DNA of 38,057 bases from a virus: positions 1 through 38,057 of the IMG/VR virus record IMGVR_UViG_3300037502_004175. The stretch is one strand, 5' to 3'. Shown piece by piece: positions 14,478 to 21,170 of this stretch; within the stretch, counting starts at the first letter, position 1; every line of letters begins with the position of its first letter. The notes beneath the pieces were generated by a model. It was not told the DNA's origin, did no database searches, and saw nothing but the letters and a program-made list of their open reading frames with translations. The translations under genes were made by a program, and so were the position numbers.

Positions 14478-14749
14478 GTGAAAAACTTCAAAAACTATTA
14501 ACTTTTAATGAGGATAACAAAGATATTTATGAATTACTGAATAAAAAATCTAACGCTTCGCAATACACTTGTGAAGCTGTTAGGTTTTATGAACGTCATA
14601 AAGATTTCATTCCATCGGTTAGTACTATTGAAATAAAGATAGATAAGATGTTGAAACAATTAGAGAAAGGAATAGTTCAGATAGAAAGTTCATCTAATGT
14701 TGATATTGATTTAGACTTGATTCAACAAATAATGGATGAAGATGACTAG
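14474..14749 (+). CDS. ParR-like centromere-binding adaptor
   Basis: 91 residues, co-translated with the ParM-like gene through an ATGA overlap. The N-terminal half (SNASQYTCEAVRFYERHKDFIP) has the helix pattern of ParR ribbon-helix-helix proteins; the C-terminal half is acidic and helical (DIDLDLIQQIMDEDD), comparable to ParR tails that cap the ParM filament. Identification rests on position, size and this pattern. It should bind the inverted repeat at 13430-13479. Confidence 0.7.
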   Translation: MSEKLQKLLTFNEDNKDIYELLNKKSNASQYTCEAVRFYERHKDFIPSVSTIEIKIDKMLKQLEKGIVQIESSSNVDIDLDLIQQIMDEDD

Positions 14750-14760
14750 GGGGTAGCTAC

Positions 14761-15747
14761 GTGACTTTTAATGTTGAAATTGCAAAGATGTATGGTGTTG
14801 ATGAAGCTATATTAATAGAAAATTTATTCTTTTGGATAAATAAAAACCGTGCTAATAATAGACATTTTTATGATGGATATTATTGGACCTATAATACTGC
14901 AAAAGCTTTTGCTGATCTTTTCCCATTTTGGTCAGAAAAGCAAGTAAGACGTATTATTAAAAGCTTAAAAGAGAAAGGTGTTCTTTTAACAGGTCATCAT
15001 AATAAAAAAGCTTATGATAGAACAACTTGGTATGCTTTAAGTAATGAAATTATGTCTTTTTATGGGGTGGAATGTGCAGAAATATCTGAAGATAATAATC
15101 AGCAGGTGCAAGAGAATGAAACCCTCTGCCCAAATGGGCAAATGGAATTTCCCAAACGGGCAAATGGAAGTACACCAAATGGTCAAATGGAATTTCCCAA
15201 ACAGGCAAATGGAACTTCCCAAACAGTCACACCTATACCAGATATAAACACAGATATAAACACAGATAATAAAAAAATTACTGTCACGACTTCGTGTGAC
15301 GAAGCAACGAATAGAAGTTCTAAGGGTGAACAAAAAAGTTCTGACTTTAAGTTTGAAGAGAATTCAGTACAGGTAAAAATAACAAAGTATTTAATAGCTA
15401 AAATCACAAGTCTATATCCAAAAGCCAAGGTACCTGAAACTCCAACGCAAATAGATAATTGGGCAATACATATTGATCGTATGATCAGAATTGATGGTAG
15501 AACTAAAGAAGAAATAGCAGAAGTTTTGAAATTTGCAACAGAAGATTCTTTTTGGCAAAGCCATATTTTGAGTACGGAAAAATTGAGGAAGAAATTCGAC
15601 ACTCTGTTTATTCAGCTGAAGAGTAAGTCTCAAAAAGGTTCTGCCCCTAAGAAGAATAGCTTTAATAACTTTGACCAACCTGATTATGACTATAGCGAGT
15701 TGGAAAGAAAAGCAAGAGAGCGTTTGATGATGAAAACTAGGAATTAA
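14761..15747 (+). CDS. Phage replication initiator (O/DnaD-like organisation)
   Basis: 328 residues from GTG 14761. The N-terminal winged-helix part (about 1-105) includes VDEAILIENLFFWI, WTYNTAKAFADLFPFWSEKQVRRIIKSLKEKGVL and a WYALS end, as in phage replication initiators. A low-complexity linker (about 110-200) contains four NGQMEFPK-type repeats encoded by DNA iterons. The C-terminal part has a DnaD-like helical segment (TKEEIAEVLKFATEDSFWQSHILSTEKLRKKFDTLF) that may contact the helicase loader. No loader or helicase gene was recognised, so host functions are probably used. Confidence 0.82.
   Translation: MTFNVEIAKMYGVDEAILIENLFFWINKNRANNRHFYDGYYWTYNTAKAFADLFPFWSEKQVRRIIKSLKEKGVLLTGHHNKKAYDRTTWYALSNEIMSFYGVECAEISEDNNQQVQENETLCPNGQMEFPKRANGSTPNGQMEFPKQANGTSQTVTPIPDINTDINTDNKKITVTTSCDEATNRSSKGEQKSSDFKFEENSVQVKITKYLIAKITSLYPKAKVPETPTQIDNWAIHIDRMIRIDGRTKEEIAEVLKFATEDSFWQSHILSTEKLRKKFDTLFIQLKSKSQKGSAPKKNSFNNFDQPDYDYSELERKARERLMMKTRN
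15136..15224. other. Four iterons inside the initiator gene: candidate replication origin
   Basis: Four tandem units of 22-23 nt, consensus RGGCAAATGGAAYTTCCCAA plus AC, at 15136-15157, 15158-15180, 15181-15202 and 15203-15224. The second is the most diverged. Origins inside the initiator gene with iterons are known from lambda O and many Firmicute phages. Confidence 0.75.
15240..15300. other. AT-rich unwinding region and small hairpin beside the iterons
   Basis: Directly after the iterons come two AGATATAAACAC direct repeats and an A-rich run, then a GTCACGA...TCGTGTGAC dyad. This is what a DNA-unwinding element and loading hairpin would look like; inferred from position and composition. 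Confidence 0.5.
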
Positions 15748-15770
15748 TCATTTAAAAAAAGGAGGAAAAT

Positions 15771-15785
15771 ATGAATTGTGGCTAG
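15771..15785 (+). CDS. Four-codon mini-ORF (MNCG) ahead of the next gene
   Basis: GGAGG at 15761-15765 is ideally spaced for ATG 15771, but that frame stops after four codons. It overlaps the GTG start of the downstream gene in another frame. It may be a coupling device, or the real start displaced by a small indel. Confidence 0.3.
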   Translation: MNCG

Positions 15786-16080
15786 TACGGCTAAAGAACA
15801 GGAATGTAATTATCGAAAAAATACGGGAATGCTTCTAGAGAAAATTAAGAAGGGTGAAGATACAACAGATTATTTTAGATATTGTGATCATACACTGGTT
15901 GATTTACGGGATGCAAAAATTAGAGCTGAATACATAAGAATAAGTGAAGATTATAGAGCGAAAATCATGAATGCCAAAAATCTAGAGGAAATGATTTTAT
16001 ATGCTGTGAAATGTATAGGTGTTATGACTGGAGATACAGTGTTTGAAGATAGTTCACTTAAAAAGATTAAAGAGATTTAG
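15778..16080 (+). CDS. Small phage protein, unknown
   Basis: 100 residues from GTG 15778, the first start available in this frame. Helical and charged (TGMLLEKIKKGEDTTDYFRYCDHTLVDLRDAKIRAEYIRISEDYRAKI). No family recognised. The best ribosome site belongs to an overlapping four-codon ORF, so initiation may be by coupling. It sits between the initiator and a short cysteine protein. Confidence 0.65.
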   Translation: MASTAKEQECNYRKNTGMLLEKIKKGEDTTDYFRYCDHTLVDLRDAKIRAEYIRISEDYRAKIMNAKNLEEMILYAVKCIGVMTGDTVFEDSSLKKIKEI

Positions 16081-16108
16081 TACAGACAAAAGAAAGGTGA
16101 TGTGACGG

Positions 16109-16255
16109 ATGGCAAAGAAAGATTTTATATTAGATTACGAATGTGAGAAATGTTTGAGATACCAAACTAAAGGTTGTGAGGGTAGGGAACATAGTAAAAT
16201 TCCGTGTCTTGCTCAAATCAAGCGTTTGAAAAATCAAGAAGAAAGTGCAAGGTGA
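16109..16255 (+). CDS. 48-aa cysteine-rich small protein
   Basis: 48 residues with four cysteines (ECEKC, then single Cys 8 and 18 residues later), a likely zinc knuckle, and a basic C-terminus. ATG with AAAGGTGA 8 nt upstream. It resembles short 'conserved phage' zinc peptides. The next gene's ribosome site lies in its last codons. Confidence 0.6.
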   Translation: MAKKDFILDYECEKCLRYQTKGCEGREHSKIPCLAQIKRLKNQEESAR

Positions 16256-16259
16256 TACA

Positions 16260-16433
16260 ATGCTATACGTATTAATGCATAAACAAGAACTCAAATTTGC
16301 TGGGCAAGAAGGTTATACAACTAATTTAAAAAAAGCAGTTTGTTTTACAAGTATTGATCAAGCAAATAAAAAGAAAAAAATAGGTTATAGGGTTATTTCA
16401 TATGGTGAAGCCAAGAAATTAATACAAAACTAA
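16260..16433 (+). CDS. Small phage protein, unknown
   Basis: 57 residues from ATG 16260, with AAGGTGAT just upstream; a GTG at 16245 is possible but has poorer signals. Basic (KKKKIGYRVISYGEAKKLIQN). No family recognised. Confidence 0.6.
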   Translation: MLYVLMHKQELKFAGQEGYTTNLKKAVCFTSIDQANKKKKIGYRVISYGEAKKLIQN

Positions 16434-16474
16434 GTAATAAGATACAAGAAGTAATATCTACTGGGGGAATGAAG

Positions 16475-16954
16475 ATGGCAGAGAAATTTGATCAAATAAA
16501 GAAACTTGAAAGTTGGTTATATCAATATAATTATGTAAAAAAACAGATTCAAGCCGATAAAAAGATGGTTGAGGAATTAAGAGAGGATAATTTATCCGGT
16601 GTCTCTTATGATCAAGAAAAGACTCAATCGACTAACCAATTTTATTCAACTACAGAATCACAAGTTTTAGCAATAGGAAACTTGGAAGATCGTATACATA
16701 GATTAGAAAATCTAATCAAAAGAATAGATGCAGGAATTACGGTATTAAATGAAGATGAAGCTCTTATTATTAAAAGATATTATATTAGAAATGAATCTTG
16801 GACAGCAATTAGTTATTCAATGCACATTAGTGAAAAACAATGTCAAAGGATAAGGGATGATGCAATTGATAAGTTACAATTTTCTTTGTTTGGTCAAATT
16901 CAAGATAAAAAAACAGGAGCGATACAATTAGGCTTTGATTTTATGAAAGTCTAA
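16475..16954 (+). CDS. ArpU/RinA-like late transcription regulator (sigma-like HTH)
   Basis: 159 residues from ATG 16475; GGGGGA is 6 nt upstream, whereas an ATG at 16469 is too close. The N-terminal two thirds form a coiled coil (DRIHRLENLIKRIDAGITVL). The C-terminus resembles sigma-70 region 4: EALIIKRYYIRNESWTAISYSMHISEKQCQRIRDDAIDKLQ. Proteins of this class (ArpU, RinA, DUF1492 types) activate phage late genes and typically sit just before the terminase genes, as here. Its target is probably in the noncoding region after it. Confidence 0.82.
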   Translation: MAEKFDQIKKLESWLYQYNYVKKQIQADKKMVEELREDNLSGVSYDQEKTQSTNQFYSTTESQVLAIGNLEDRIHRLENLIKRIDAGITVLNEDEALIIKRYYIRNESWTAISYSMHISEKQCQRIRDDAIDKLQFSLFGQIQDKKTGAIQLGFDFMKV

Positions 16955-16970
16955 AAAAAGTGTCGTTTTT

Positions 16971-17022
16971 TTGACGTTCTTATGGCTTTTTGAAGTCGAT
17001 GAAAAGTCTGTATGTTGACGTT
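16971..17022 (+). promoter_or_regulatory. Paired TTGACGTT sites, possible late activator binding sites
   Basis: TTGACGTT occurs at 16971-16978 and again at 17015-17022, 44 nt apart (about four helical turns). They lie just after the ArpU-like gene and before a TATAAT box whose -35 is poor. This fits an activator-dependent late promoter. Confidence 0.4.
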
Positions 17023-17045
17023 AAAAAGGTAAAAAGTGGTGATAA

Positions 17046-17120
17046 TATAATAGTGTAGACTACTTGAAAGAAGTAGCACTCCCCCTTAGTGTAACCTCTG
17101 AGAAATCAGGGGTTATTTAT
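17046..17120 (+). ncRNA. Candidate small RNA or late-leader attenuator
   Basis: After TATAAT (17046-17051) come three hairpins in a row: CTACTT/AAGTAG (17060-17076), CACT/AGTG with a CCCCCTT loop (17077-17091), and AACCTCTGA/TCAGGGGTT with a GAAA loop (17093-17114) ending in ATTTATT. A C-rich loop plus terminator is typical of Gram-positive sRNAs; the C-run could alternatively pair with the GGGG of the last stem, as in an attenuator. The stretch 17121-17288 after it holds nothing I can support. Confidence 0.5.
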
Positions 17121-17288
17121 TGCGAAGCAATTAGACAAGAACTGAAACCACTTGCATTACTTCGTATTAAGATAAAATATTCAAATGATGTAATAAATAC
17201 GTAAGTCAAAAAAGAAGCTTAGATATTATATTGAAGGTATCATCATCTTATATCACTGTTTGTTCTGATAAAAAAGGCTATAGAAAAA

Positions 17289-17308
17289 GCACTAGAAATA
17301 ACTAGTGC
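17289..17308. terminator. Terminator usable on both strands
   Basis: Arms GCACTAG and CTAGTGC around AAATAA, with AAAAA on the left and CTTTT on the right. On the minus strand the T-run is better, so it is the probable end of the toxin mRNA. Confidence 0.7.
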
Positions 17309-17322
17309 CTTTTCTGTCCTCC

Positions 17323-17377
17323 CAACCTTATTGAATAATCAATGGTTGAATTCATTGTAATTTGACGGAATTACAAT
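17323..17377. other. Two adjacent inverted repeats in the toxin 3' region
   Basis: CAACC-ATTGA pairs with TCAAT-GGTTG (17323-17348), and a perfect 9-bp ATTGTAATT/AATTACAAT dyad with a 6-nt loop follows (17354-17377). They would fold in either transcript; on the minus strand they would give the toxin mRNA a structured 3' region. Confidence 0.45.
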
Positions 17378-17481
17378 ATTGAGCCATAAATTATGTACTC
17401 TTTCTACTATAAGTTAAATATAACACATTTATTTTTTTCTTTCAATGATTAAGAGATATAAATCGTGGTGATAATTAAAAT

Positions 17482-17570
17482 ATGATAAGGCACCCATTGA
17501 GTACGATATGCAAATAAATATTGTATTTAATGGCGAGACCCGTCAATCTCACGTATCAATGTCTTATCAT
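17482..17570. ncRNA. Long structured RNA segment between toxin and terminator
   Basis: An outer helix ATGATAAG/CTTATCAT (17482-17489 with 17563-17570) stacks on CATTGA-TACG/CGTATCAATG (17495-17505 with 17552-17561, one bulged G). Inside are two small hairpins, AAATA/TATTT and TGGCG/CGTCA. Fold strength and position suggest it belongs to a toxin mRNA 3' region or to its antisense RNA. Confidence 0.5.
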
Positions 17571-17589
17571 TAGTATATTTACTTTAGAG

Positions 17590-17685
17590 TTAGTCTTTAT
17601 CTTTGAATTTTGACGTAAGGTTAGCAACAGCTATACCAAACATCAAAATTAGTAGAAAGAGAGAGAGTATTTCAAAATCACTCAT
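17590..17685 (-). CDS. Candidate type I toxin: 31-aa holin-like membrane peptide
   Basis: A 31-residue peptide starting MSDFEILSLF, with one hydrophobic helix (LSLFLLILMFGIAVANL) and a charged tail SKFKDKD. This is the build of TxpA/BsrG and 'putative holin-like toxin' (Hol_Tox) peptides: short acidic N-end, one membrane span, charged C-end. Ribosome site AAGGAG 6 nt before the ATG. A long structured 3' region to the terminator at 17289 and an oppositely directed terminator over its 5' end are typical of type I toxin-antitoxin pairs. Known relatives reside in skin (txpA) and SPbeta (bsrG). Toxicity is inferred. Confidence 0.65.
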   Translation of the reverse strand: MSDFEILSLFLLILMFGIAVANLTSKFKDKD

Positions 17686-17716
17686 AAATGGCTCCTTTCT
17701 TGCATAGCCATTTTTT
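17686..17716 (+). terminator. Terminator of a putative antitoxin RNA / toxin 5'UTR hairpin
   Basis: Arms AAATGGCT (17686-17693) and AGCCATTT (17706-17713) followed by TTTTTT on the plus strand. A plus-strand RNA reading through the toxin gene would end here. On the toxin mRNA the same stem brackets the ribosome site and could mask it. Confidence 0.6.
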
Positions 17717-17728
17717 GGGTGCTCTAAA

Positions 17729-17757
17729 AGTATAGCATATAATAAAACCTTTGAGAA
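17729..17757 (-). promoter_or_regulatory. Promoter of the candidate toxin
   Basis: Minus-strand TTCTCA (17752-17757), 17-nt spacer, TATACT (17729-17734). The start would fall about 35 nt ahead of the ATG. Confidence 0.5.
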
Positions 17758-17780
17758 GATTTGCTCAAGGGTTTTTTATT
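17746..17780 (+). terminator. Rho-independent terminator before the tyrosine recombinase
   Basis: Arms AACCTTTGAG and CTCAAGGGTT (one T-G pair) around an 8-nt loop, then TTTTTTATTTT. It blocks rightward readthrough into the recombinase gene at 17802. A TATAAT at 17738-17743 with TTGGGT 17 nt upstream could start a separate transcript just at the hairpin. Confidence 0.75.
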
Positions 17781-17801
17781 TTGAAAAAAGAAGTGATGTG
17801 A

Positions 17802-18383
17802 ATGAATACTGTACAACCAATTAAAGATTATGATCTGTTACTGGATATGATGGATTACTTTAAATTAAGGAGTGAAAGAGATTATGTTCTTTTTTGTACG
17901 GGCATCTATGCGCCTATTAGAATATCCGACATATTGCATTGGAAGGTAAGGGATGTTCGTAATAGAGAGTACATAAGTCTTAGAGAACGAAAGACAGATA
18001 AGGAACAGTTCTTTCCAATCAATACGGAGTTAAGGAAAGTCTTTAATAAATATATAGAAGGCAAGAAGGATTATGAGTATCTCTTCGCATCTAGACAAAG
18101 GAATAAGAAGGGTATATATGCTCCTATTAGTAGGCAGCAAGCATATAACATTCTTAACAAAGCTGCACAAGAGTTTGGCATTCAGAAGATTGGGTGTCAT
18201 ACGATGAGAAAGACCTTTGGATTTCACTATTATCAACAGACTGGGGACATTGTAACCCTTCAAGAGATATTTAATCATAATGATATAAGCATAACGAAGC
18301 GTTATATTGGATTAACACAAGAGATGAAGAATAATGCTATCAGAGACTTCAAATATAGGAGACTTCGGAAAGTAATTGTCTAA
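17802..18383 (+). CDS. Small tyrosine recombinase (catalytic domain only)
   Basis: 193 residues, the C-terminal catalytic domain of the phage-integrase/Xer family without the usual N-terminal SAM-like core-binding domain. All catalytic positions are visible: Arg40 (PIRISDIL), Lys64, His133 and Arg136 (HTMRKTFG), His159 (FNHNDI) and Tyr168 (KRYIG). Because the prophage already has a large serine recombinase beside its att site, this enzyme probably does another job such as dimer resolution or inversion. Phages of Firmicutes often carry such a gene just before terS. Inverted repeats lie in the 370 nt after it. Confidence 0.88.
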   Translation: MNTVQPIKDYDLLLDMMDYFKLRSERDYVLFCTGIYAPIRISDILHWKVRDVRNREYISLRERKTDKEQFFPINTELRKVFNKYIEGKKDYEYLFASRQRNKKGIYAPISRQQAYNILNKAAQEFGIQKIGCHTMRKTFGFHYYQQTGDIVTLQEIFNHNDISITKRYIGLTQEMKNNAIRDFKYRRLRKVIV

Positions 18384-18388
18384 AATGT

Positions 18389-18498
18389 ATTAGTTTGACA
18401 CAAAAGGTAAATGTAAAACTCAAGTGTTAAAAATGGACCATTTATATAGGAAGAAAAAATCTGTGGCAGGTTTGACAGTTTAGTAAGATATGTCAAAC
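18389..18498. repeat. AGTTTGACA-type sites downstream of the recombinase
   Basis: GTTTGACA (18470-18477) and its complement TGTCAAAC (18491-18498) form an inverted pair with a 13-nt centre; a third copy, within TTAGTTTGACAC, lies near 18389-18400. They may be recombinase core or accessory sites, or operators. No ORF with a ribosome site is present in 18384-18757. Confidence 0.5.
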
Positions 18499-18524
18499 TA
18501 AACGAAAGAAAAATATACCTAATA

Positions 18525-18540
18525 GATATCCTATTGATAT
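18525..18540 (+). repeat. Distant copy of the parC-like 16-mer
   Basis: GATATCCTATTGATAT, identical to the left arm of the inverted repeat at 13430-13445, 5 kb away. Here it is single, but the 3' end merges into a TTGATATATCAA palindrome. Confidence 0.7.
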
Positions 18541-18650
18541 ATCAAGGCATCAGAGGTGTCGCATTATTTTTTTATAGAATAATTATTTCTTAGCTCCCCT
18601 TAGAGCCCAAAAGGCATATAAATTTGCCATATTTAGGGGTCATATTTAGT

Positions 18651-18702
18651 CAACGGGTCCTCCTGGGAGATGTAAGAGTAGCGGGTGCTCAGACGCCCAA
18701 GG
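18651..18702. other. Candidate cos/packaging site
   Basis: A GC-rich island in AT-rich DNA, 56 nt before terS: CGGGTCCTCCTGGGAGA with a CTCC-TG-GGAG dyad (18660-18669), then GGGTG...CGCCC (18683-18698). Lambda-type terminases (Nu1/GpA, as encoded next door) cut at cos located just upstream of their genes. Adjacent imperfect dyads (GGCA/TGCC at 18613-18628; CCCCT/AGGGG) may be terminase-binding sites. Confidence 0.5.
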
Positions 18703-18757
18703 TTTTTCTAGTTACAAAAAATATTTTATGGGGATTTCCATTTCCGAGGTGAGATAA

Positions 18758-19351
18758 ATGAGTAGTTCCAATAACAAATTAGAGGATATTGAGACGTTAA
18801 CCGTTTCATCAGAAGTGATGGGAAAGCTTCTTAATGTAACATCTAGACGAATAAGGCAGTATGCAGAAGAAGGTGTTATTGAAAAGGCTGCAAGAGGTCG
18901 TTATGCTCTTTATCCAAGTGTACAAAAATACATAGCCTTCCTTAAAACTAAAAATGATATAGATGAGCTCGAAGAAGATGAAGAGTTGAACTATGACAAA
19001 GAAAAAGCTATCCATGAAATGATAAAAAGAAAGATTGCAGAGATTAATCTTGCCAAGATCCAGGGGCAAGTTCACGAATCAGAAGATGTTAAACACGTAA
19101 TGGAAAATATGTTGGCCAACTTTAGAACTAAGCTTATGACGATGCCTTCAAAGTTGGCTCCTATTTTAATTGCAAGAGATAACATTCCTGTTATTCAATC
19201 ACTTATTGACAAAGAAGTCATTGAGGCCTTGGAAGAACTCTCTGAGTATAGTCCAGAAATGTTCTTAAGCGATGAGTACATTTCGTTGGATGATGAGGAT
19301 GAAGAAGAAGTGTGGGATGATGATGACGAAGATTCAGAAGAAGATTCCTAA
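18758..19351 (+). CDS. Terminase small subunit (Nu1-like)
   Basis: 197 residues. The N-terminal winged helix (about 12-65: VSSEVMGKLLNVTSRRIRQYAEEGVIEKAARGRYALYPSVQKYI) matches Nu1-type DNA-binding terminase subunits. A central helical segment (KRKIAEINLAKIQGQVHESEDV, then the MENMLANFRTKLMTMPSKLAPIL stretch) is also typical. The C-terminal 30 residues are almost all Asp/Glu. It recognises viral DNA and recruits the large subunit for packaging. ATG with GAGGTGA; it overlaps the large-subunit gene. Confidence 0.88.
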   Translation: MSSSNNKLEDIETLTVSSEVMGKLLNVTSRRIRQYAEEGVIEKAARGRYALYPSVQKYIAFLKTKNDIDELEEDEELNYDKEKAIHEMIKRKIAEINLAKIQGQVHESEDVKHVMENMLANFRTKLMTMPSKLAPILIARDNIPVIQSLIDKEVIEALEELSEYSPEMFLSDEYISLDDEDEEEVWDDDDEDSEEDS

Positions 19352-21158
19352 GAAAACACTACGATTGTTTTCTAATATCGTTAAAATAGTTGCTCCACCG
19401 CCTAAATTAACTGTTAGTGAATGGGCAGACACTTATAGAAAGTTATCTCCTGAGAGTTCAGCTGAACCAGGTCAATGGAGAACAGAAAGAGCACCTTATC
19501 AAAGAGAGATTATGGATGCAGTAAATGATTCAGAGGTTGAAACAGTTGTTATCGTAGCATCATCTCAGGTTGGCAAGACAGAGATTGAATTAAATATTAT
19601 GGGTTACTTTGCAGATTATGATCCGTCACCAATGATGGTGTTACTCCCAACAGTGGACTTAGCCAAATCATTCTCCAAAAAGAGATTGGCCACAATGATT
19701 AGAGATACGCCTGCACTTTCAAAGAAAATAAGTGATAGTAAATCAAGGGATAGTGATAATACCATCTTAGAAAAAGGCTTCCCTGGTGGGTACATTGTTT
19801 TGGTAGGAGCCAATTCTCCAACCAATCTATCTAGTAGACCGATTAGAGTTTTATTAGCAGATGAAGTAGATAGATTTCCTTTTTCAGCAGGAAATGAAGG
19901 GGACCCCCTGTCATTAGCTGAGAAAAGAACGAAAACTTTCTGGAACAAGAAGAAAATATATGTTTCTACACCAACAGAAAAAGAAACGTCAAGGATTGAA
20001 CTTGAATATGAGTCAACATCAAGAGAAGAATGGTGTTTGCCTTGCCCTATGTGTGGAAGGTATCAACCACTAGCGTGGGGGCAACTAAGATTCGAAGATG
20101 TCACAATGGAATGCAAATACTGTAGAGAACGCTTTTCAGAATATGAATGGAAAGCACAAGAAGGAAAATGGATTGCAGAATCACCAGAAATAACATCAAG
20201 AAGAGGATTCCATTTAAATGCTTTGGCCAGTCCTTGGGAGCGATGGGAAAATATCATTAAGGAATTCAGGGATGCAAAGAAAAAAGGTAAGGAAATGTTA
20301 AAGGTTTTCGTTAATACATATCTTGGTGAATCGTGGGAAGATCAAGATGGTGAGATGGCAGATGAAGAAAGTTTACTTAAAAGAAGAGAAGCTTATAATG
20401 CAGAAGTACCTGAAGATGTTTTAGTCCTAACAGCAGGAGTAGACGTTCAAGATGATAGGCTAGAGATTGAAGTTGTTGGTTGGGGATTAAATTCTACATC
20501 TTGGGGTATTGAATATAGACAAATTATTGGTGATCCTACACTTGATCGAGTATGGCAGGACCTAGATGCATATTTGATGAAAGAATTTCATTATGCTGAT
20601 GGAAAAAGAATTATTATAAGTTGTTGCTGTGTTGACTCTGGGTATTTGGCATCTGAAGTATATAAGTTTTGTAAGCCAAGAGAATACAGAAGAATTTTTG
20701 CTATTAAGGGTAAAGGTGGAGATGGATTGCCTTTCATCGGTAAAGTTAGTAGAAATAACAGAGAGAAAGCTGCCTTATTCCCACTAGGAGTAGATACTGG
20801 TAAAGGTATTATTATTTCAAGACTGAAAGTTCAGTTCCCAGATAAACCAGGTTATTGTCATTTTCCTATAGAGCAGGAAAAAGGGTATGATGAATACTAT
20901 TTTAAAGGATTAACAAGTGAGAGAAGAGTTTTTAAGTATTCAAAAGGCCAACGTAAACAAGTATGGGTTAAGAAAAGTGGTACCAGAAATGAAGCATTAG
21001 ACTTAAGAAATTATGCTTCAGCAGCAGTGGAGATATTAAATCCAAACTATGAGTTACTGATTAAGAGAAAAGACAATAATGAAGACATCTATTTGCCTCA
21101 ACAAAAAAGAACCTCTAAACCAAGAAGAGGTGTTGTAAATAAAGGAATTCAACTTTAG
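19317..21158 (+). CDS. Terminase large subunit (GpA family)
   Basis: About 613 residues, an ATP-driven DNA-packaging motor and nuclease. Walker A is SSQVGKTE near residue 82, Walker B VLLADEVD near 185, followed by an STPT coupling motif and a zinc-type CPMC...CKYC insert. The C-terminal nuclease has acidic motifs in TAGVDVQDDRLEIEVVGWG and CCCVDSGY. The frame is open from 19272 inside terS; ATG 19317 is chosen because the region upstream codes the acidic terS tail in the other frame, but 19299-19323 are all possible. The GpA type predicts cos packaging. Confidence 0.93.
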   Translation: MMMTKIQKKIPKKTLRLFSNIVKIVAPPPKLTVSEWADTYRKLSPESSAEPGQWRTERAPYQREIMDAVNDSEVETVVIVASSQVGKTEIELNIMGYFADYDPSPMMVLLPTVDLAKSFSKKRLATMIRDTPALSKKISDSKSRDSDNTILEKGFPGGYIVLVGANSPTNLSSRPIRVLLADEVDRFPFSAGNEGDPLSLAEKRTKTFWNKKKIYVSTPTEKETSRIELEYESTSREEWCLPCPMCGRYQPLAWGQLRFEDVTMECKYCRERFSEYEWKAQEGKWIAESPEITSRRGFHLNALASPWERWENIIKEFRDAKKKGKEMLKVFVNTYLGESWEDQDGEMADEESLLKRREAYNAEVPEDVLVLTAGVDVQDDRLEIEVVGWGLNSTSWGIEYRQIIGDPTLDRVWQDLDAYLMKEFHYADGKRIIISCCCVDSGYLASEVYKFCKPREYRRIFAIKGKGGDGLPFIGKVSRNNREKAALFPLGVDTGKGIIISRLKVQFPDKPGYCHFPIEQEKGYDEYYFKGLTSERRVFKYSKGQRKQVWVKKSGTRNEALDLRNYASAAVEILNPNYELLIKRKDNNEDIYLPQQKRTSKPRRGVVNKGIQL

Positions 21159-21170
21159 AAGGTGGTTTCT

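Noticed and set aside
15037-15678. Several long antisense and alternate-frame ORFs across the initiator gene
   Set aside because: They are shadows of the initiator; no ribosome sites and unlikely protein composition.
18470-18500. TTGACA at 18472 as a promoter -35 box
   Set aside because: No -10 box at 16-18 nt; the word is part of an inverted repeat.
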